Source: Carnobacteriaceae bacterium zg-C25 (GTDB lineage: Bacteria > Bacillota > Bacilli > Lactobacillales > Aerococcaceae). Taken from it: DNA of 64,000 nt. Made by a program: the position numbers and the translations under genes. Where the stretch lies: assembly GCA_017945845.1 (NCBI GenBank), contig CP072828.1, positions 682,001 to 746,000 of the forward strand. The letters run 5' to 3'. A model generated the notes under the pieces. It was given only the letters and a program-made list of their open reading frames with translations. It made no database searches and was not told where the DNA came from. Positions within the stretch are counted from its first letter, which is position 1, and every line of letters starts with the position of its first letter. Below, in pieces: positions 43,552 to 56,426 of this stretch.

Positions 43552-44898
43552 TTATCCCATCAAAATTTTTGTTTTTACTCGTTTCACTTCTTTGCTGTGT
43601 TGTTGTCCAATACTCAAAAGGACAGTAATTGGTCCAATACGGCCGATAAACATCATCAACATAATCACTAATTTGCCTAGCAGACTCAATTGGCTTGTAA
43701 TGCCCATTGAAACACCCACTGTAGCTAGAGCGGACACACTTTCGAACCATAGCGACAATGGATTTAAATGTGGATTAGTTATTAATAATACGAAATATCC
43801 GCCTAGTAATACCACCATGAAAAACACTAAAATGACGAGAGCTTGTTTAATAATATGCATAGACAATCGTCGGTATTGGTATTCGACTTGTTCATGCCCT
43901 TTAAAAATCGATTTCATCAATAGCACTAATACAACTAACGTGGTCACTTTAATCCCACCAGCCGTACCACCAGGTGCACCTCCGACGATCATTAATAAAA
44001 TATAGACAAAATTTGTTGTCGGTAAAGTTTGTGCATAGTCTACTGTAGCAAATCCTGCAGTACGCATCGTCGCACTTTGAAAAAAAGAAGCAACAAGTTT
44101 ATCAAAAAATGATAACGGTCCTAACGTATTTGGATTGTGGTATTCGCAAATAACCGTAACTATAGTTCCAATAAACAATAACCAAAATGTTGCTTGAAGC
44201 ACCATGCGCACATGGTGCGAAAAACGAAATCGGTGAAATAACCATTTGTTACGTGAGATGATTAATTTTAACCAATCAATAATTTCATACCAAACGGAAA
44301 AGCCAAGACCACCAAAAATAATTAATAATGCCACAACGAAATTGACGATTGGATTTGTAATAAACAGTTGCAAACTACTCGCACCAAAATTATCAAATCC
44401 CGCATTACAAAAGGCAGATACAGCAATAAAAATACTATGCCAAATACCTTGAATACCGTATTTTGGTATAAATTCAAACATTAATACTATAGCGGCAATA
44501 CTTTCTACAAATAAAGTTAGTTGTAGCAAACGTTTGATAAAATCTTTTAATTTGAATGTCGTTTGACGATTGATGGCTTCTTGCAATAAAAACTGATCTT
44601 TTAAAGCCATTTTGTCTTTTGCCCAAAGTACACTCAAAGAAATAATCGTTAGCCACCCCAACCCACCAATTTGCATTAAACACACACCAATGAATTGACC
44701 GAAAAAATTATATGTCGATGCAACTGCAACGGTACTCAATCCAGTCACACAAACCATTGATGTCGCTATAAAAAGATGATCAAGTAGCGTGGCATGACTA
44801 CTTTCAATTTGCGATATCGGTAGCGATAACAATAGTGTCCCTACTAAAATCACAACGATAAAACCGAATACAATCCGTTGATATGCTGATAATTTCAT
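43552..44898 (-). CDS. ktrB: Potassium uptake membrane subunit KtrB/KtrD (TrkH family)
   Basis: 448 residues. Four M1-P-M2 repeats with selectivity-filter segments MVCVTGLSTVAVAS, AVSAFCNAGFDNFG, SATMRTAGFATVDY and ALATVGVSMGITS. Na+-dependent K+ uptake together with KtrA just downstream. Length and repeat number are complete. Starts 12 bases after the MmcQ-like gene. Confidence 0.93.
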   Translation of the reverse strand: MKLSAYQRIVFGFIVVILVGTLLLSLPISQIESSHATLLDHLFIATSMVCVTGLSTVAVASTYNFFGQFIGVCLMQIGGLGWLTIISLSVLWAKDKMALKDQFLLQEAINRQTTFKLKDFIKRLLQLTLFVESIAAIVLMFEFIPKYGIQGIWHSIFIAVSAFCNAGFDNFGASSLQLFITNPIVNFVVALLIIFGGLGFSVWYEIIDWLKLIISRNKWLFHRFRFSHHVRMVLQATFWLLFIGTIVTVICEYHNPNTLGPLSFFDKLVASFFQSATMRTAGFATVDYAQTLPTTNFVYILLMIVGGAPGGTAGGIKVTTLVVLVLLMKSIFKGHEQVEYQYRRLSMHIIKQALVILVFFMVVLLGGYFVLLITNPHLNPLSLWFESVSALATVGVSMGITSQLSLLGKLVIMLMMFIGRIGPITVLLSIGQQHSKEVKRVKTKILMG

Positions 44899-44910
44899 AA
44901 TCCCTCTTTA

Positions 44911-45525
44911 CTAAACCAAATTAAAGCTATCTTTAACAAGACGACAACACATCTCAAAATCTGTATTGTCATCTAATCGAATAGATACCCAATGTTTTTT
45001 ATTCATATGATACGCCGGTAATATAAATGGATACGTCAATAATGTTTCTATTTTAGACGGATCGATTTTGACATTGACCAATTCTACGGTATGGCTACCT
45101 TCTTTTCTTAATTCAATGAAAAGACAAAACCATTTTCCATTTTTTGTATAGGCAAAATGCTCAGTATTTTTAAAAGGAGACACAGGCGTAACACCAAAAG
45201 TCTGCTCAATATAATTTTGCAATCGTTGTTTCATGCGATTACGTATAAAACACGTCAAAAACAGATGTTGAATCATCTCATCAATATGCTGAATGAGTTC
45301 AGCGGTAAACTCTCCAAAAATCGTTTGCTGATACACAGGAAAATAAATATCGTTCATTTCACAATCCATCACATCAATGGTCAACGTATTTTCGTCAATG
45401 GAGAAAATCACATGAATTATCTTTTTATACGGTGTCGTCCAAACGCCGTCAATAAAACCAACCGTTTTTAAAGCGTCGTTATTGATTTGATAATGCGTTA
45501 AATCAATTATTTTATAATGTCTCAT
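44911..45525 (-). CDS. MmcQ/YjbR-like family protein
   Basis: 204 residues from the ATG at 45525; a GTG at 45540 is an alternative and no clear ribosome site separates them. The C-terminal part (GVTPVSPFKNTEHFAYTKNG, KWFCLFIELRKEG, PAYHMNKKHWVSIRLDDNTD) is the YjbR/CyaY-like double-wing fold of DUF419. N-terminal ~90 residues are an additional domain as in other Lactobacillales members. Overlaps the M42 peptidase end by 14 bases. Function not established. Confidence 0.8.
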   Translation of the reverse strand: MRHYKIIDLTHYQINNDALKTVGFIDGVWTTPYKKIIHVIFSIDENTLTIDVMDCEMNDIYFPVYQQTIFGEFTAELIQHIDEMIQHLFLTCFIRNRMKQRLQNYIEQTFGVTPVSPFKNTEHFAYTKNGKWFCLFIELRKEGSHTVELVNVKIDPSKIETLLTYPFILPAYHMNKKHWVSIRLDDNTDFEMCCRLVKDSFNLV

Positions 45526-46561
45526 CAGTAACGGCACCACTTAATAAATAAATTTGTACTAATTGCTCGGTTGCTTCTATTGACGTCATGTGCGTACGTT
45601 CGTAAGAATGACTTGATTCAATACCGGCACCGATTAAAGCATGTTTCACTTCCGCACCAGCCCTCATCGCCGCTGAAGCATCGCTTCCATAATATGGATA
45701 AATGTCTAAACGGTAGTCAATCCCATTATCTTTAGCTAGTCGCACTAAATGTTGTCTAAAATTGAAATGATATGGCCCTGACGCATCTTTCACACAAATT
45801 GATACAGAGTATTCATCTGTTTGCTGATCGTCTCCAATCGCTCCCATATCAAGCGCTAAATATTCCACAACTTTTTCAGAAATGGTTGAATTAAACCCAT
45901 AACCAATTTCTTCATTTGTTGAAAAGGCAAAATGCGTTGTAAATGGTAAGATTAGTTGTTCATTTTGAATTTTTTCTAATGTATTGAGCAAAATCGCTGC
46001 ACTCACTTTATCATCTAAAAAACGACTTTTAATAAAGCCTGTTTCTGTCTGTTCATAACGTGGATCAAACGATACAAAATCACCCACTTCAATACCCAAT
46101 TCACGTGTTTCAGTCTCGCTTGTCACACGCTCGTCTAGACGAACTTCCATATTATCTTGTGTCCGTTCCGCACTCCCCGCATCGCGATAAACATGTGTAC
46201 TCGTTTGATGGATTAAAATCGTACCCGTTGTGGTTTTATTGTGATTCGCCATATGAATTGTGCAATTTTCACCTTCGATCATATTCCATGGAAAACCGCC
46301 TATTTTATCCAATTTCAGTCTGCCGTCTGATTTTACAGCGCGTACAATAGCACCCAATGTGTCAACGTGTGCCGTGATAACACGTTGGTAATCGTCATTT
46401 TCTCCTTTAACGGTAACAATTACCATTCCTTTAGCTGTTTTTAAAGGTGTGTAACCCATATTCAATAATGTTTCCATTAAATAATTTTGTACACCGTACG
46501 TATAACCTGTTGGAGAAGGTATTTTAACTAAAGATTCTAAATAATGTAATGTTTGACTCAT
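45512..46561 (-). CDS. M42 family metallopeptidase (YsdC-like)
   Basis: 349 residues. PSPTGYTYGVQNYLMETLLN at the start, metal ligands in VITAHVDTLGAIVRAV, LDDKVSAAILLNTLEK, FSTNEEIGYGFNS, YLALDMGAIGD and YYGSDASAAMRAGA. A second M42 enzyme besides that at 30.6 kb but clearly diverged. Own promoter upstream. Coupled to the MmcQ-like gene. Confidence 0.92.
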   Translation of the reverse strand: MSQTLHYLESLVKIPSPTGYTYGVQNYLMETLLNMGYTPLKTAKGMVIVTVKGENDDYQRVITAHVDTLGAIVRAVKSDGRLKLDKIGGFPWNMIEGENCTIHMANHNKTTTGTILIHQTSTHVYRDAGSAERTQDNMEVRLDERVTSETETRELGIEVGDFVSFDPRYEQTETGFIKSRFLDDKVSAAILLNTLEKIQNEQLILPFTTHFAFSTNEEIGYGFNSTISEKVVEYLALDMGAIGDDQQTDEYSVSICVKDASGPYHFNFRQHLVRLAKDNGIDYRLDIYPYYGSDASAAMRAGAEVKHALIGAGIESSHSYERTHMTSIEATEQLVQIYLLSGAVTDETL

Positions 46562-46654
46562 ATTTCATCTCCTCACATTAAATTGATATTTATACTGTGA
46601 CAACATGTTTGTTTTTTTACACTAACCTGTTTGTCGTAGATTTATTTTATATCC

Positions 46655-46663
46655 ATTATAACA
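46655..46663 (-). promoter_or_regulatory. Extended -10 promoter of the M42 peptidase
   Basis: Minus strand TG-T-TATAAT at 46663-46655 without a clear -35. About 95 bases of leader follow, with no structure I recognise. Confidence 0.6.
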
Positions 46664-46703
46664 CACAAAGTCTGTTAATCCTGTAGATAAACACTAGACA
46701 AAC

Positions 46704-46738
46704 AACAAAAACCCTCTAGCAATGTAGAGGGCTTTTTG
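46704..46738. terminator. Original terminator of the glycolytic operon, now cut off from eno
   Basis: CCCTCTA (46712-46718) and TAGAGGG (46725-46731) with A-run before and T-run after, active on both strands. It lies beyond the IS as seen from eno, which reads toward it on the minus strand. Confidence 0.85.
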
Positions 46739-46757
46739 AATACATCTAATCAATTAG

Positions 46758-46765
46758 ATTATTTT
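46758..46765. repeat. Target-site duplication, left copy
   Basis: ATTATTTT directly before the left IS end; identical to 48261-48268. Eight bases is normal for the ISL3 family. Confidence 0.93.
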
Positions 46766-46783
46766 GGTTCTATAATATTTGGT

Positions 46784-46822
46784 GTTGGTGGCTTCCGCAA
46801 GGAAGCTATCAACACCTTTTAA
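46784..46822 (+). terminator. Terminator-like hairpin inside the IS left end
   Basis: A 16-pair stem (two G-T): GGTGTTGGTGGCTTCC, loop GCAA, GGAAGCTATCAACACC, then TTTT. It would stop transcription entering the transposase gene from outside. Confidence 0.75.
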
Positions 46823-46892
46823 ATTATGTATACAAAAAGGTCAGATATTCCCTTATAATTAAAGCGCTAAATCTAATAAAAGGAGAATTATC

Positions 46893-48227
46893 ATGACCTA
46901 TGCATCTAGTATACACCAATTATTATCAATTGAGGATAAAAATATAACATTTAACGATACATTAGTATTACCCACTGTCACTATAAAAGATAAAACCTAT
47001 CGACAGTTATCTGGAACTTTATCGTATACACCGTCTTGTTGCGAAAAATGTGGCGTTCAAAACAACCATCACACCGTTATAAAATACGGTTTTAAAACCA
47101 TTCGTTTATTACTAGGAGATATTAACTTTTCTCCGCTGTTATTGCAGTTGAAAAAGCAACGTTTTCTATGCAAAGCCTGTGGAGAAACCTTTATCGCTAC
47201 AACAACATTAGCGGATAAAAATTGCCATATCTCTCATATTGTCAAACGTAAAATAATCGACTTATTAACAGAAGAAATGGCGATGTCCACTATTGCCAAA
47301 CATACTTTTGTATCACCTCATACGGTCATCAGAGTCTTACGTCGTACCGCAAAAACATTTATGACGCATTGCCATTTACCTGAAACCATTTGTATAGATG
47401 AATTTAAATCGGTTCAAAATTGTGTTGGGAAAATGAGTTTTATTTTCTGTGACGCACAGACACACGATATTATAGACGTTCTGGAAAGTCGTAAACAGCA
47501 GGATTTAATCGATTATTTTTTAAGGTTTGATGCATCAGAAAGATTACGTGTTAAATTTGTGGTAATGGATATGTATAAACCGTATATAAAAGTGATACAG
47601 ACGTGTTTCCCTAACGCTAACATCATCATTGATAAATTCCATGTTGTACAACATTTAAATCGCGCATTAAATCGTTTAAGAGTAGAAATTATGAATACCT
47701 ACCGTTATAGTAGACCGACAGATTATCGTAAATTGAAACAATTATGGCAATTAGTGTTAAAAAATAGAGAAAATTTAGATGTTGAACGCTTTGAAACGCA
47801 TCGTTTGTTCGATGGACTGATGACAGAAAAAATGATTGTTGATTATTTAGTGGATTTGTCCCCGCAATTATCCAGAGTGCACCATATCATCAATAATTTA
47901 AAATTTGATATTGCCTCGAATGATTCTCAACAGTTTATAGATGATTTAAACGCATCTAAGTCATATCAACTACGTCAATATGTACGAACAAGTTTAAACT
48001 CACTGATGTATTATATAGATGAAATTCGCTTATCTCTAGAGTATCGCTATACAAACGGACCGATTGAAGGGCTTAATAATCGCATTAAGAATATTAAGCG
48101 TTCTGGATATGGGTATCGTAACTTTTACAATTTAAGAGCTCGAATACTTATTGTCAATCGATTGTTTAAAAATAAGAAAACCGATAACGAAGAACATTCC
48201 TCGTTATCGGCTAATAAAGTCGCTTAA
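46893..48227 (+). CDS. ISL3-family transposase
   Basis: 444 residues. N-terminal zinc-binding pairs (CCEKCGV, RFLCKACGETF), a helix-turn-helix (MSTIAKHTFVSPHTVIRVLR), and the catalytic core with ICIDEFKS, FVVMDMYKPYIK and the final acidic residue in NGPIEGLNNRIKNIKRSGYG. Full length, no stops or frameshifts, with ribosome site AAAGGAG and a TATAAT at 46854-46859. It should be active. Confidence 0.95.
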   Translation: MTYASSIHQLLSIEDKNITFNDTLVLPTVTIKDKTYRQLSGTLSYTPSCCEKCGVQNNHHTVIKYGFKTIRLLLGDINFSPLLLQLKKQRFLCKACGETFIATTTLADKNCHISHIVKRKIIDLLTEEMAMSTIAKHTFVSPHTVIRVLRRTAKTFMTHCHLPETICIDEFKSVQNCVGKMSFIFCDAQTHDIIDVLESRKQQDLIDYFLRFDASERLRVKFVVMDMYKPYIKVIQTCFPNANIIIDKFHVVQHLNRALNRLRVEIMNTYRYSRPTDYRKLKQLWQLVLKNRENLDVERFETHRLFDGLMTEKMIVDYLVDLSPQLSRVHHIINNLKFDIASNDSQQFIDDLNASKSYQLRQYVRTSLNSLMYYIDEIRLSLEYRYTNGPIEGLNNRIKNIKRSGYGYRNFYNLRARILIVNRLFKNKKTDNEEHSSLSANKVA

Positions 48228-48260
48228 TTTTTGGTCACCAACACCATTTGACATAGAACC

Positions 48261-49584
<1,324 letters not shown>

Positions 49585-49668
49585 TTAAAATCATAATGAT
49601 TTATTTTTATTACTTTATTATTTTAGTCAATAAAAAGTGTTAAAGCAAGTTTTTTCCTTTAATATTAA

Positions 49669-51203
49669 CTATTTTTTTATTAATGAAACACCTGTCATAT
49701 CAGCAGGTTTTTCAATATTTAATAAATCTAACATCGTTGGTGCTAAGTCGGCTAATCGACCACCTTCACGTAATGAAACGCCTTCTTTTGTTACGATTAC
49801 GGGTACAGGATTTGTAGTATGTGCAGTCATTGGTTGACCGTCCATTGTAATCACTTCATCAGAGTTACCGTGGTCTGCTGTAATAATCGTATAGCCACCT
49901 TTAGAAAGGATTAAATCAACGACTTCACCTAAACATTCATCAACGGCTTCAATTGCTTTTACCGTTGGTTCAAGCATACCTGAATGCCCTACCATATCTG
50001 GATTGGCAAAGTTTAAAATAATCGCATCCAATGTATCCGCGTTAATCGCTTCAACAAGCGCATCTTTTACTTCATACGCTGACATTTCAGGTTTTAAATC
50101 GTATGTCGCTACTTTTGGTGATGGAATTAAAATGCGGCTTTCACCTTCAAATTCTTCATGACGTCCACCACTCATAAAGAATGTAACGTGTGGATACTTT
50201 TCAGTTTCGGCGATACGTAATTGCGTTTTGCCCGCGTTAGATAACACTTCACCAATTGTGTTTTTCAAGTCTTCTTTCTTGAAGGCAATTTTGGCAACAA
50301 CATCATCACTATATACCGTAAAGGTTACAAATTCTAAATTCGTTGGGAAATTGTCTCCACGATCAAATCCATCAAATGTTGGGTTTGATAAGGCTGTCCC
50401 TAATTGAATTGCTCTATCTGGACGGAAGTTAAAGAACACAACTGAATCAAACGATTCAATAGTTGCAACCGGTTCGTCGTTGTCATTTGTAACAACAAAT
50501 GGTACAACAAACTCGTCATACACTTCTGTATCATAAGATGCTTGAATACCTTCAAGCGCATTTGAAAATTTAGGTCCACGACCATGCACCATCGCATCGT
50601 ACGCTAATTGAACACGTTCCCAACGTTTGTCACGATCCATTGCATAGTAACGACCTGAAACGCTAGCAAATTGTCCCACACCGATTTCATCAAACATCGC
50701 TTGTGTTTTTGTCATAAATTCTAATGCAGACGATGGCGCAACGTCACGACCGTCTAAAAAGGCATGAACATATACTTTGTCTAAATCGTATTGTTTTGCT
50801 AAACGTAATAAAGCAAATAGGTGTTCATAGTGTGAATGTACACCACCGTCAGAAACTAATCCCATTAAGTGTAACGCTTTATTGTTTGCTTTTGCTGTTT
50901 TAACCGCATTGACCAATTCATCAATTTCATAAAATGTATTTTCACGAATTGAAATATTGATACGTGTTAATGATTGATACACAATACGACCTGCTCCGAT
51001 GTTTAAATGACCAACTTCAGAGTTACCCATTTGTCCATCAGGCAATCCAACATCTTCTCCACTTGCTTTCAACTCATTGTGTGGATATTTTGCAAAATAG
51101 CGGTCAAAATTAGGTTTATTTGCCGCCTTAACAGCATTACCAAATGTTTCTTCACGATTTGCAAAACCGTCTAAAATAATTAAAGCTACTGGTGATTTAC
51201 TCA

Positions 51204-51204
<1 letters not shown>
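49669..51204 (-). CDS. gpmI: Phosphoglycerate mutase, cofactor-independent
   Basis: 511 residues. [20 protein letters not shown] (metal Asp), [20 protein letters not shown] (catalytic Ser in NSEVGH), [32 protein letters not shown] and [20 protein letters not shown]. Mn-dependent interconversion of 3- and 2-phosphoglycerate. Start overlaps the tpiA stop by one base (TAATG). Confidence 0.97.
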
Positions 51205-53173
<1,969 letters not shown>

Positions 53174-53228
53174 GACATTACTCCTTTTTATGTGTTAAAT
53201 AGACGTTTCAATAGAATGCCTACCGTTA

Positions 53229-53267
53229 TTAATTCCCGTAGCAACATGAATATTGCTAAAGGATTAA
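53229..53267. other. Inverted repeat between gap and pgk
   Basis: TTAATTCCCGTAGCAA (53229-53244) and TTGCTAAAGGATTAA (53253-53267) can form a long imperfect hairpin with an 8-base loop and no T-run. Possibly an mRNA processing or stability element. The rest of 53174-53364 shows only a weak promoter-like TTGACT/TATAAT pair with short spacing. Confidence 0.45.
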
Positions 53268-53364
53268 TTATAAAGTAAGGCGAGGAAGTCAACCACTCCC
53301 CCGCCATTAGAAATCGCGTTATGCGACTGATTTTTCACGAATATGATAATACTCTATACGTAAA

Positions 53365-54366
53365 TTATTTTGCTAATTTTGCAAAGTATTCTAAAGTACG
53401 CACTAATTGAGCAGTGTATGACATTTCGTTGTCATACCAAGAAACAGTTTTCACCAATTGTTTGTCGCCAACTGTCATTACTTTTGTTTGAGTAGCATCA
53501 AATAATGAACCGTAAGTAATACCTACGATATCAGAAGATACTAATAACTCTTCAGTGTAACCGAATGATTCGTTAGAAGCAGCTTTCATTGCAGCATTAA
53601 CTTCTTCAGCAGTAACTGTTTTTTCTAATACTGTAACTAATTCTGTTAAAGAACCTGTTGGAACTGGAACACGTTGTGCAGCACCATCTAATTTTCCGTT
53701 TAATTCAGGAATAACTAAACCGATTGCTTTAGCAGCACCAGTTGTGTTTGGTACGATGTTCACAGCAGCTGCACGAGCACGACGTAAGTCACCGTGTGGT
53801 GCATCTAAAGTATTTTGATCCCCTGTGTAAGCGTGGATTGTTGTCATTAAACCTTCAACAACACCAAAGTTGTCTTGTAACGCTTTAGCCATTGGAGCTA
53901 AACAGTTAGTTGTACATGAAGCACCAGAAATAACTGTTTCTTCACCTGTTAATGTTGTATGGTTAGTGTTGTAAACGATTGTTGGAACATCGTTACCACC
54001 AGGAGCTGAAATAACAACTTTTTTAGCGCCACCTTTTAAGTGTAATTCTGCTTTTTCTTTTGATGTAAAGAAACCAGTACATTCTAAAACGATGTCAACG
54101 CCTAATTCGCCCCATGGTAATTCTTCTGGGTTACGGTTAGCTAAAACTTTAACTTCTTTACCGTTTACGCGGAAAGCACCTTCTAAAACTTCAACTTCAC
54201 CGTTGAAACGACCTTGTGTTGAATCATATTTTAACAAGTGAGCTAATGTATTTGCATTTGTTAAGTCATTGATTGCAACTACTTCGATTCCTTCTACATC
54301 TTGAATACGACGGAACGCTAAACGTCCAATACGTCCGAAACCATTAATACCAACTTTAACTGTCAT
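53365..54366 (-). CDS. gap: Glyceraldehyde-3-phosphate dehydrogenase, type I
   Basis: 333 residues. [54 protein letters not shown] (active Cys), [40 protein letters not shown] and [17 protein letters not shown]-dependent glycolytic enzyme. First enzyme gene after cggR. Preceded by GGAGGAAAATATT. Confidence 0.98.
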   Translation of the reverse strand: MTVKVGINGFGRIGRLAFRRIQDVEGIEVVAINDLTNANTLAHLLKYDSTQGRFNGEVEVLEGAFRVNGKEVKVLANRNPEELPWGELGVDIVLECTGFFTSKEKAELHLKGGAKKVVISAPGGNDVPTIVYNTNHTTLTGEETVISGASCTTNCLAPMAKALQDNFGVVEGLMTTIHAYTGDQNTLDAPHGDLRRARAAAVNIVPNTTGAAKAIGLVIPELNGKLDGAAQRVPVPTGSLTELVTVLEKTVTAEEVNAAMKAASNESFGYTEELLVSSDIVGITYGSLFDATQTKVMTVGDKQLVKTVSWYDNEMSYTAQLVRTLEYFAKLAK

Positions 54367-54404
54367 ATTAATATTTTCCTCCAGTTATATATTATTTTTT
54401 TATT

Positions 54405-55439
54405 TTAAAGAGTATCCTCTTTTAAAACCAAGTTTGCTAAAGTCTCATCAACAATCAATATCGTTTGTTGTGGGACCATTTTTAAGTAAGCTGATAAAGC
54501 TAGCGCTTTGCTACTTCCACCAACTACTAAAACTTCGCAAGGCAAGTTATGTAAATCGTCAATATAAAGACCGATTCTTGCCAGGCGGTAAACAATTTGC
54601 CCGTGTGCATTGAAAAATACACCCATTGCTTCGCCGACTGCACCACTTTCTTTGATGCGGTCAATTTCTTTTGCCGACGCACCACGTCGACTTGCCATTA
54701 TTGTCGCATCTCCGATGCTATAAATCAAGCAATTTGATTTTTTTAATAATGACACAGTGTTCGAAATGGTTGGATCTTCCAACAGCAATTCTTGTGATGA
54801 CGAACTAATTTGCTCGGGAATGTATAAATTTAACGTTTCACCATTTAACCTTTGGGCTAAAGTGTGCGAGATGGTATTGGCTTGAATGCTCAAATCTCCA
54901 CTCCCCGACCCGCGTGTTGGGACGACATAAAACTGTCTGTTTTTTGCCACCTTTTTTGAAACGTGGGAAACGACCTTTGAAAGCGTTGTTCCACCTGATA
55001 CGGATAAGATATTTTCTCCGGTTGGTAAAACACGATTCAAAATATTCGATAACGCTTGACCGAGATGAATGATTGTATCTTGATTTACAGTAGCGTCCCC
55101 AGGTACAACGATACAATCGCGCAACTGATATTTATTTTTTAATTGCTCTTGTAAAACCAATCTCTCTTGTTCGTTTTTACTATCACGATGAATATCGCTC
55201 AAGAACACTCGACCATTATCGGTTAACGATAAACCATTTTTTGATTGCGTTACAAATCCTAACTGCTTTAGTTGTTCGATTTCATTGCGCACAATTCGTT
55301 CACTCAAATTTAAAGAATCGGCAATTGTACGGCGTCCAATGACTTCATTCAATTCAACGAGCAATAAAATGGATAGTCGTCTTGAAAATTGTTGCTGTGC
55401 TTCGGGAACCAGTTTTATCATTAGATTGTCTGTCACCAT
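54405..55439 (-). CDS. cggR: Central glycolytic genes regulator CggR (SorC/DeoR family)
   Basis: 344 residues. N-terminal winged helix (IGRRTIADSLNLSERIVRNE, QLKQLGFVTQSKNGLSLTDN) and a sugar-phosphate-binding domain (CIVVPGDATVNQDTIIHLG, NILSVSGGTTLSKVVSHV, VVPTRGSGSGDLSIQANT, CLIYSIGDATIMASRRG, GEAMGVFFNAHGQIVYRLAR). In Bacillus CggR represses the gap operon and is released by fructose-1,6-bisphosphate. Ribosome site AGAGGTG before the ATG at 55439. Two operator-like sites flank its promoter. Confidence 0.95.
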   Translation of the reverse strand: MVTDNLMIKLVPEAQQQFSRRLSILLLVELNEVIGRRTIADSLNLSERIVRNEIEQLKQLGFVTQSKNGLSLTDNGRVFLSDIHRDSKNEQERLVLQEQLKNKYQLRDCIVVPGDATVNQDTIIHLGQALSNILNRVLPTGENILSVSGGTTLSKVVSHVSKKVAKNRQFYVVPTRGSGSGDLSIQANTISHTLAQRLNGETLNLYIPEQISSSSQELLLEDPTISNTVSLLKKSNCLIYSIGDATIMASRRGASAKEIDRIKESGAVGEAMGVFFNAHGQIVYRLARIGLYIDDLHNLPCEVLVVGGSSKALALSAYLKMVPQQTILIVDETLANLVLKEDTL

Positions 55440-55455
55440 AAAAGCACCTCTACTC

Positions 55456-55473
55456 CGGGACTTTTTTGACCCG
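55456..55473. promoter_or_regulatory. CggR-type operator, downstream site
   Basis: CGGGACTTTTTTGACCCG, close to the Bacillus CggR half-operator CGGGACN6TGTC. It lies about 20-40 bases downstream of the expected transcription start of cggR. Confidence 0.75.
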
Positions 55474-55501
55474 ATATTTCATTAAAATGATTTATGTTTT
55501 T

Positions 55502-55530
55502 ATTATAACATCGCAAAATTAAGATTGCAA
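55502..55530 (-). promoter_or_regulatory. Promoter of cggR-gap operon
   Basis: Minus strand: TTGCAA (55530-55525), 17-base spacer ending TGT, TATAAT (55507-55502), so also an extended -10. Confidence 0.8.
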
Positions 55531-55560
55531 CGCTTTTTTAAAATGCACAAACGGTCTATT

Positions 55561-55577
55561 CGGGTCTTTTTTGTCCC
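55561..55577. promoter_or_regulatory. CggR-type operator, upstream site
   Basis: CGGGTCTTTTTTGTCCC, same core and orientation as the downstream site; centre about 104 bases away. It sits just beyond the stop of the 55-residue gene and about 30 bases upstream of the -35. Confidence 0.7.
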
Positions 55578-55578
55578 A

Positions 55579-55746
55579 TCACCAATTACTTGGACTCCAC
55601 ATTTTCCCTTCTAACTGACCATTTAAGCTGTCAATACGTTGATCTTGTTCTTGAATATATTGCGCAACTGCTTCTAAAAGTGCAATTTCACGATAGTCTT
55701 TACTCATTTCTTTTTGTTTTTCAATTAATTCTACGATCCAATCCAT
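55579..55746 (-). CDS. Small unknown protein coupled to the oxidoreductase gene
   Basis: 55 residues: MDWIVELIEKQKEMSKDYRE at the start, then IALLEAVAQYIQEQDQRIDS and LNGQLEGKMWSPSNW. Helical, amphipathic, possibly a short coiled coil. Its ATG overlaps the TAA of the preceding gene (TAATG). Typical amino-acid composition and close coupling argue that it is real. No family recognised. Confidence 0.6.
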   Translation of the reverse strand: MDWIVELIEKQKEMSKDYREIALLEAVAQYIQEQDQRIDSLNGQLEGKMWSPSNW

Positions 55747-56366
55747 TACGTCAAATCACCTACAATCATCTGTAATTCATCAATCTCTTGTTGTTTATCT
55801 TCAATCGCTTCAATTAAATGCGGTGATGTTTCAAAAAGACGTAGCGCAGAAATTAAAAATTCACCACGTTGTTTAAACGTTGGATTTTTAACACCGCACA
55901 CATATTGCCAGTAATCGACCAATAACAGTTGTTTATCTTTTGGACACATGTAATCAAATTGAAAGACACAAAACGGTGGTAAATACACCATTCCCAAGTG
56001 ATTGGCAAACATTTCAAACGGTCTCAACATCTCACTAGGTGTGTATAACGCTTTTCCACCTGCTTGATAATGCGATTTGGATACACCAAAAACGGCAACG
56101 ATTCCAAATTCGATACCGTTTAGTCGTTTATCGTCACCTAAAATCGTTTCGTCCATCCAATTTTTTAATAGAGACGGCGCGCTATACCAATAAACTGGAA
56201 ATTGGAAAATAATACGGTCATACTGTATTAATTGTTCCACACTTGGTTGTTCGTTGACTAACTCAATATACGTAACCTCTTTTAAGGATTGTACCGTTTC
56301 TTTAAAAAAAGATTGTGAATGGGATTGTAAAGGTGTCGGATGAGCTGATAAAACTAATGTTTTCAT
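55746..56366 (-). CDS. NAD(P)H-dependent quinone oxidoreductase, flavodoxin-like fold
   Basis: 206 residues. LVLSAHPTPLQSHSQSFFKE (phosphate loop after beta-1), DRIIFQFPVYWYSAPSLLKN WMDE region (flavin contact), GIVAVFGVSKSHYQAGGKAL, and MVYLPPFCVFQ. This is the MdaB/KefF group of FMN or FAD enzymes. Substrate unknown. Divergent from uvrC; the 55-residue gene is coupled downstream. Confidence 0.9.
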   Translation of the reverse strand: MKTLVLSAHPTPLQSHSQSFFKETVQSLKEVTYIELVNEQPSVEQLIQYDRIIFQFPVYWYSAPSLLKNWMDETILGDDKRLNGIEFGIVAVFGVSKSHYQAGGKALYTPSEMLRPFEMFANHLGMVYLPPFCVFQFDYMCPKDKQLLLVDYWQYVCGVKNPTFKQRGEFLISALRLFETSPHLIEAIEDKQQEIDELQMIVGDLT

Positions 56367-56426
56367 TTAATACCTTTCTGATTCATAATTTGTTATACTT
56401 ATCTTATCATATTTTTGGAGATAGTC

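Larger units (their letters stand above)
46766..48260 (+). mobile_element. Complete ISL3-family insertion sequence, 1495 bp
   Basis: Left end GGTTCTATAATATTTGGTGT and right end (reverse complement from 48260) GGTTCTATGTCAAATGGTGT are imperfect terminal inverted repeats of about 25 bases. A single intact transposase gene lies between. Both sides carry the 8-bp duplication ATTATTTT, so the insertion is recent or at least unrearranged. The left duplication precedes 46766; the right one overlaps the last bases of eno including its stop codon. Confidence 0.95.

Noticed and set aside
43496-44005. Long open frame antisense to ktrB/ktrA
   Set aside because: It mirrors the codon bias of membrane-protein genes on the other strand, with no ribosome site or family resemblance.
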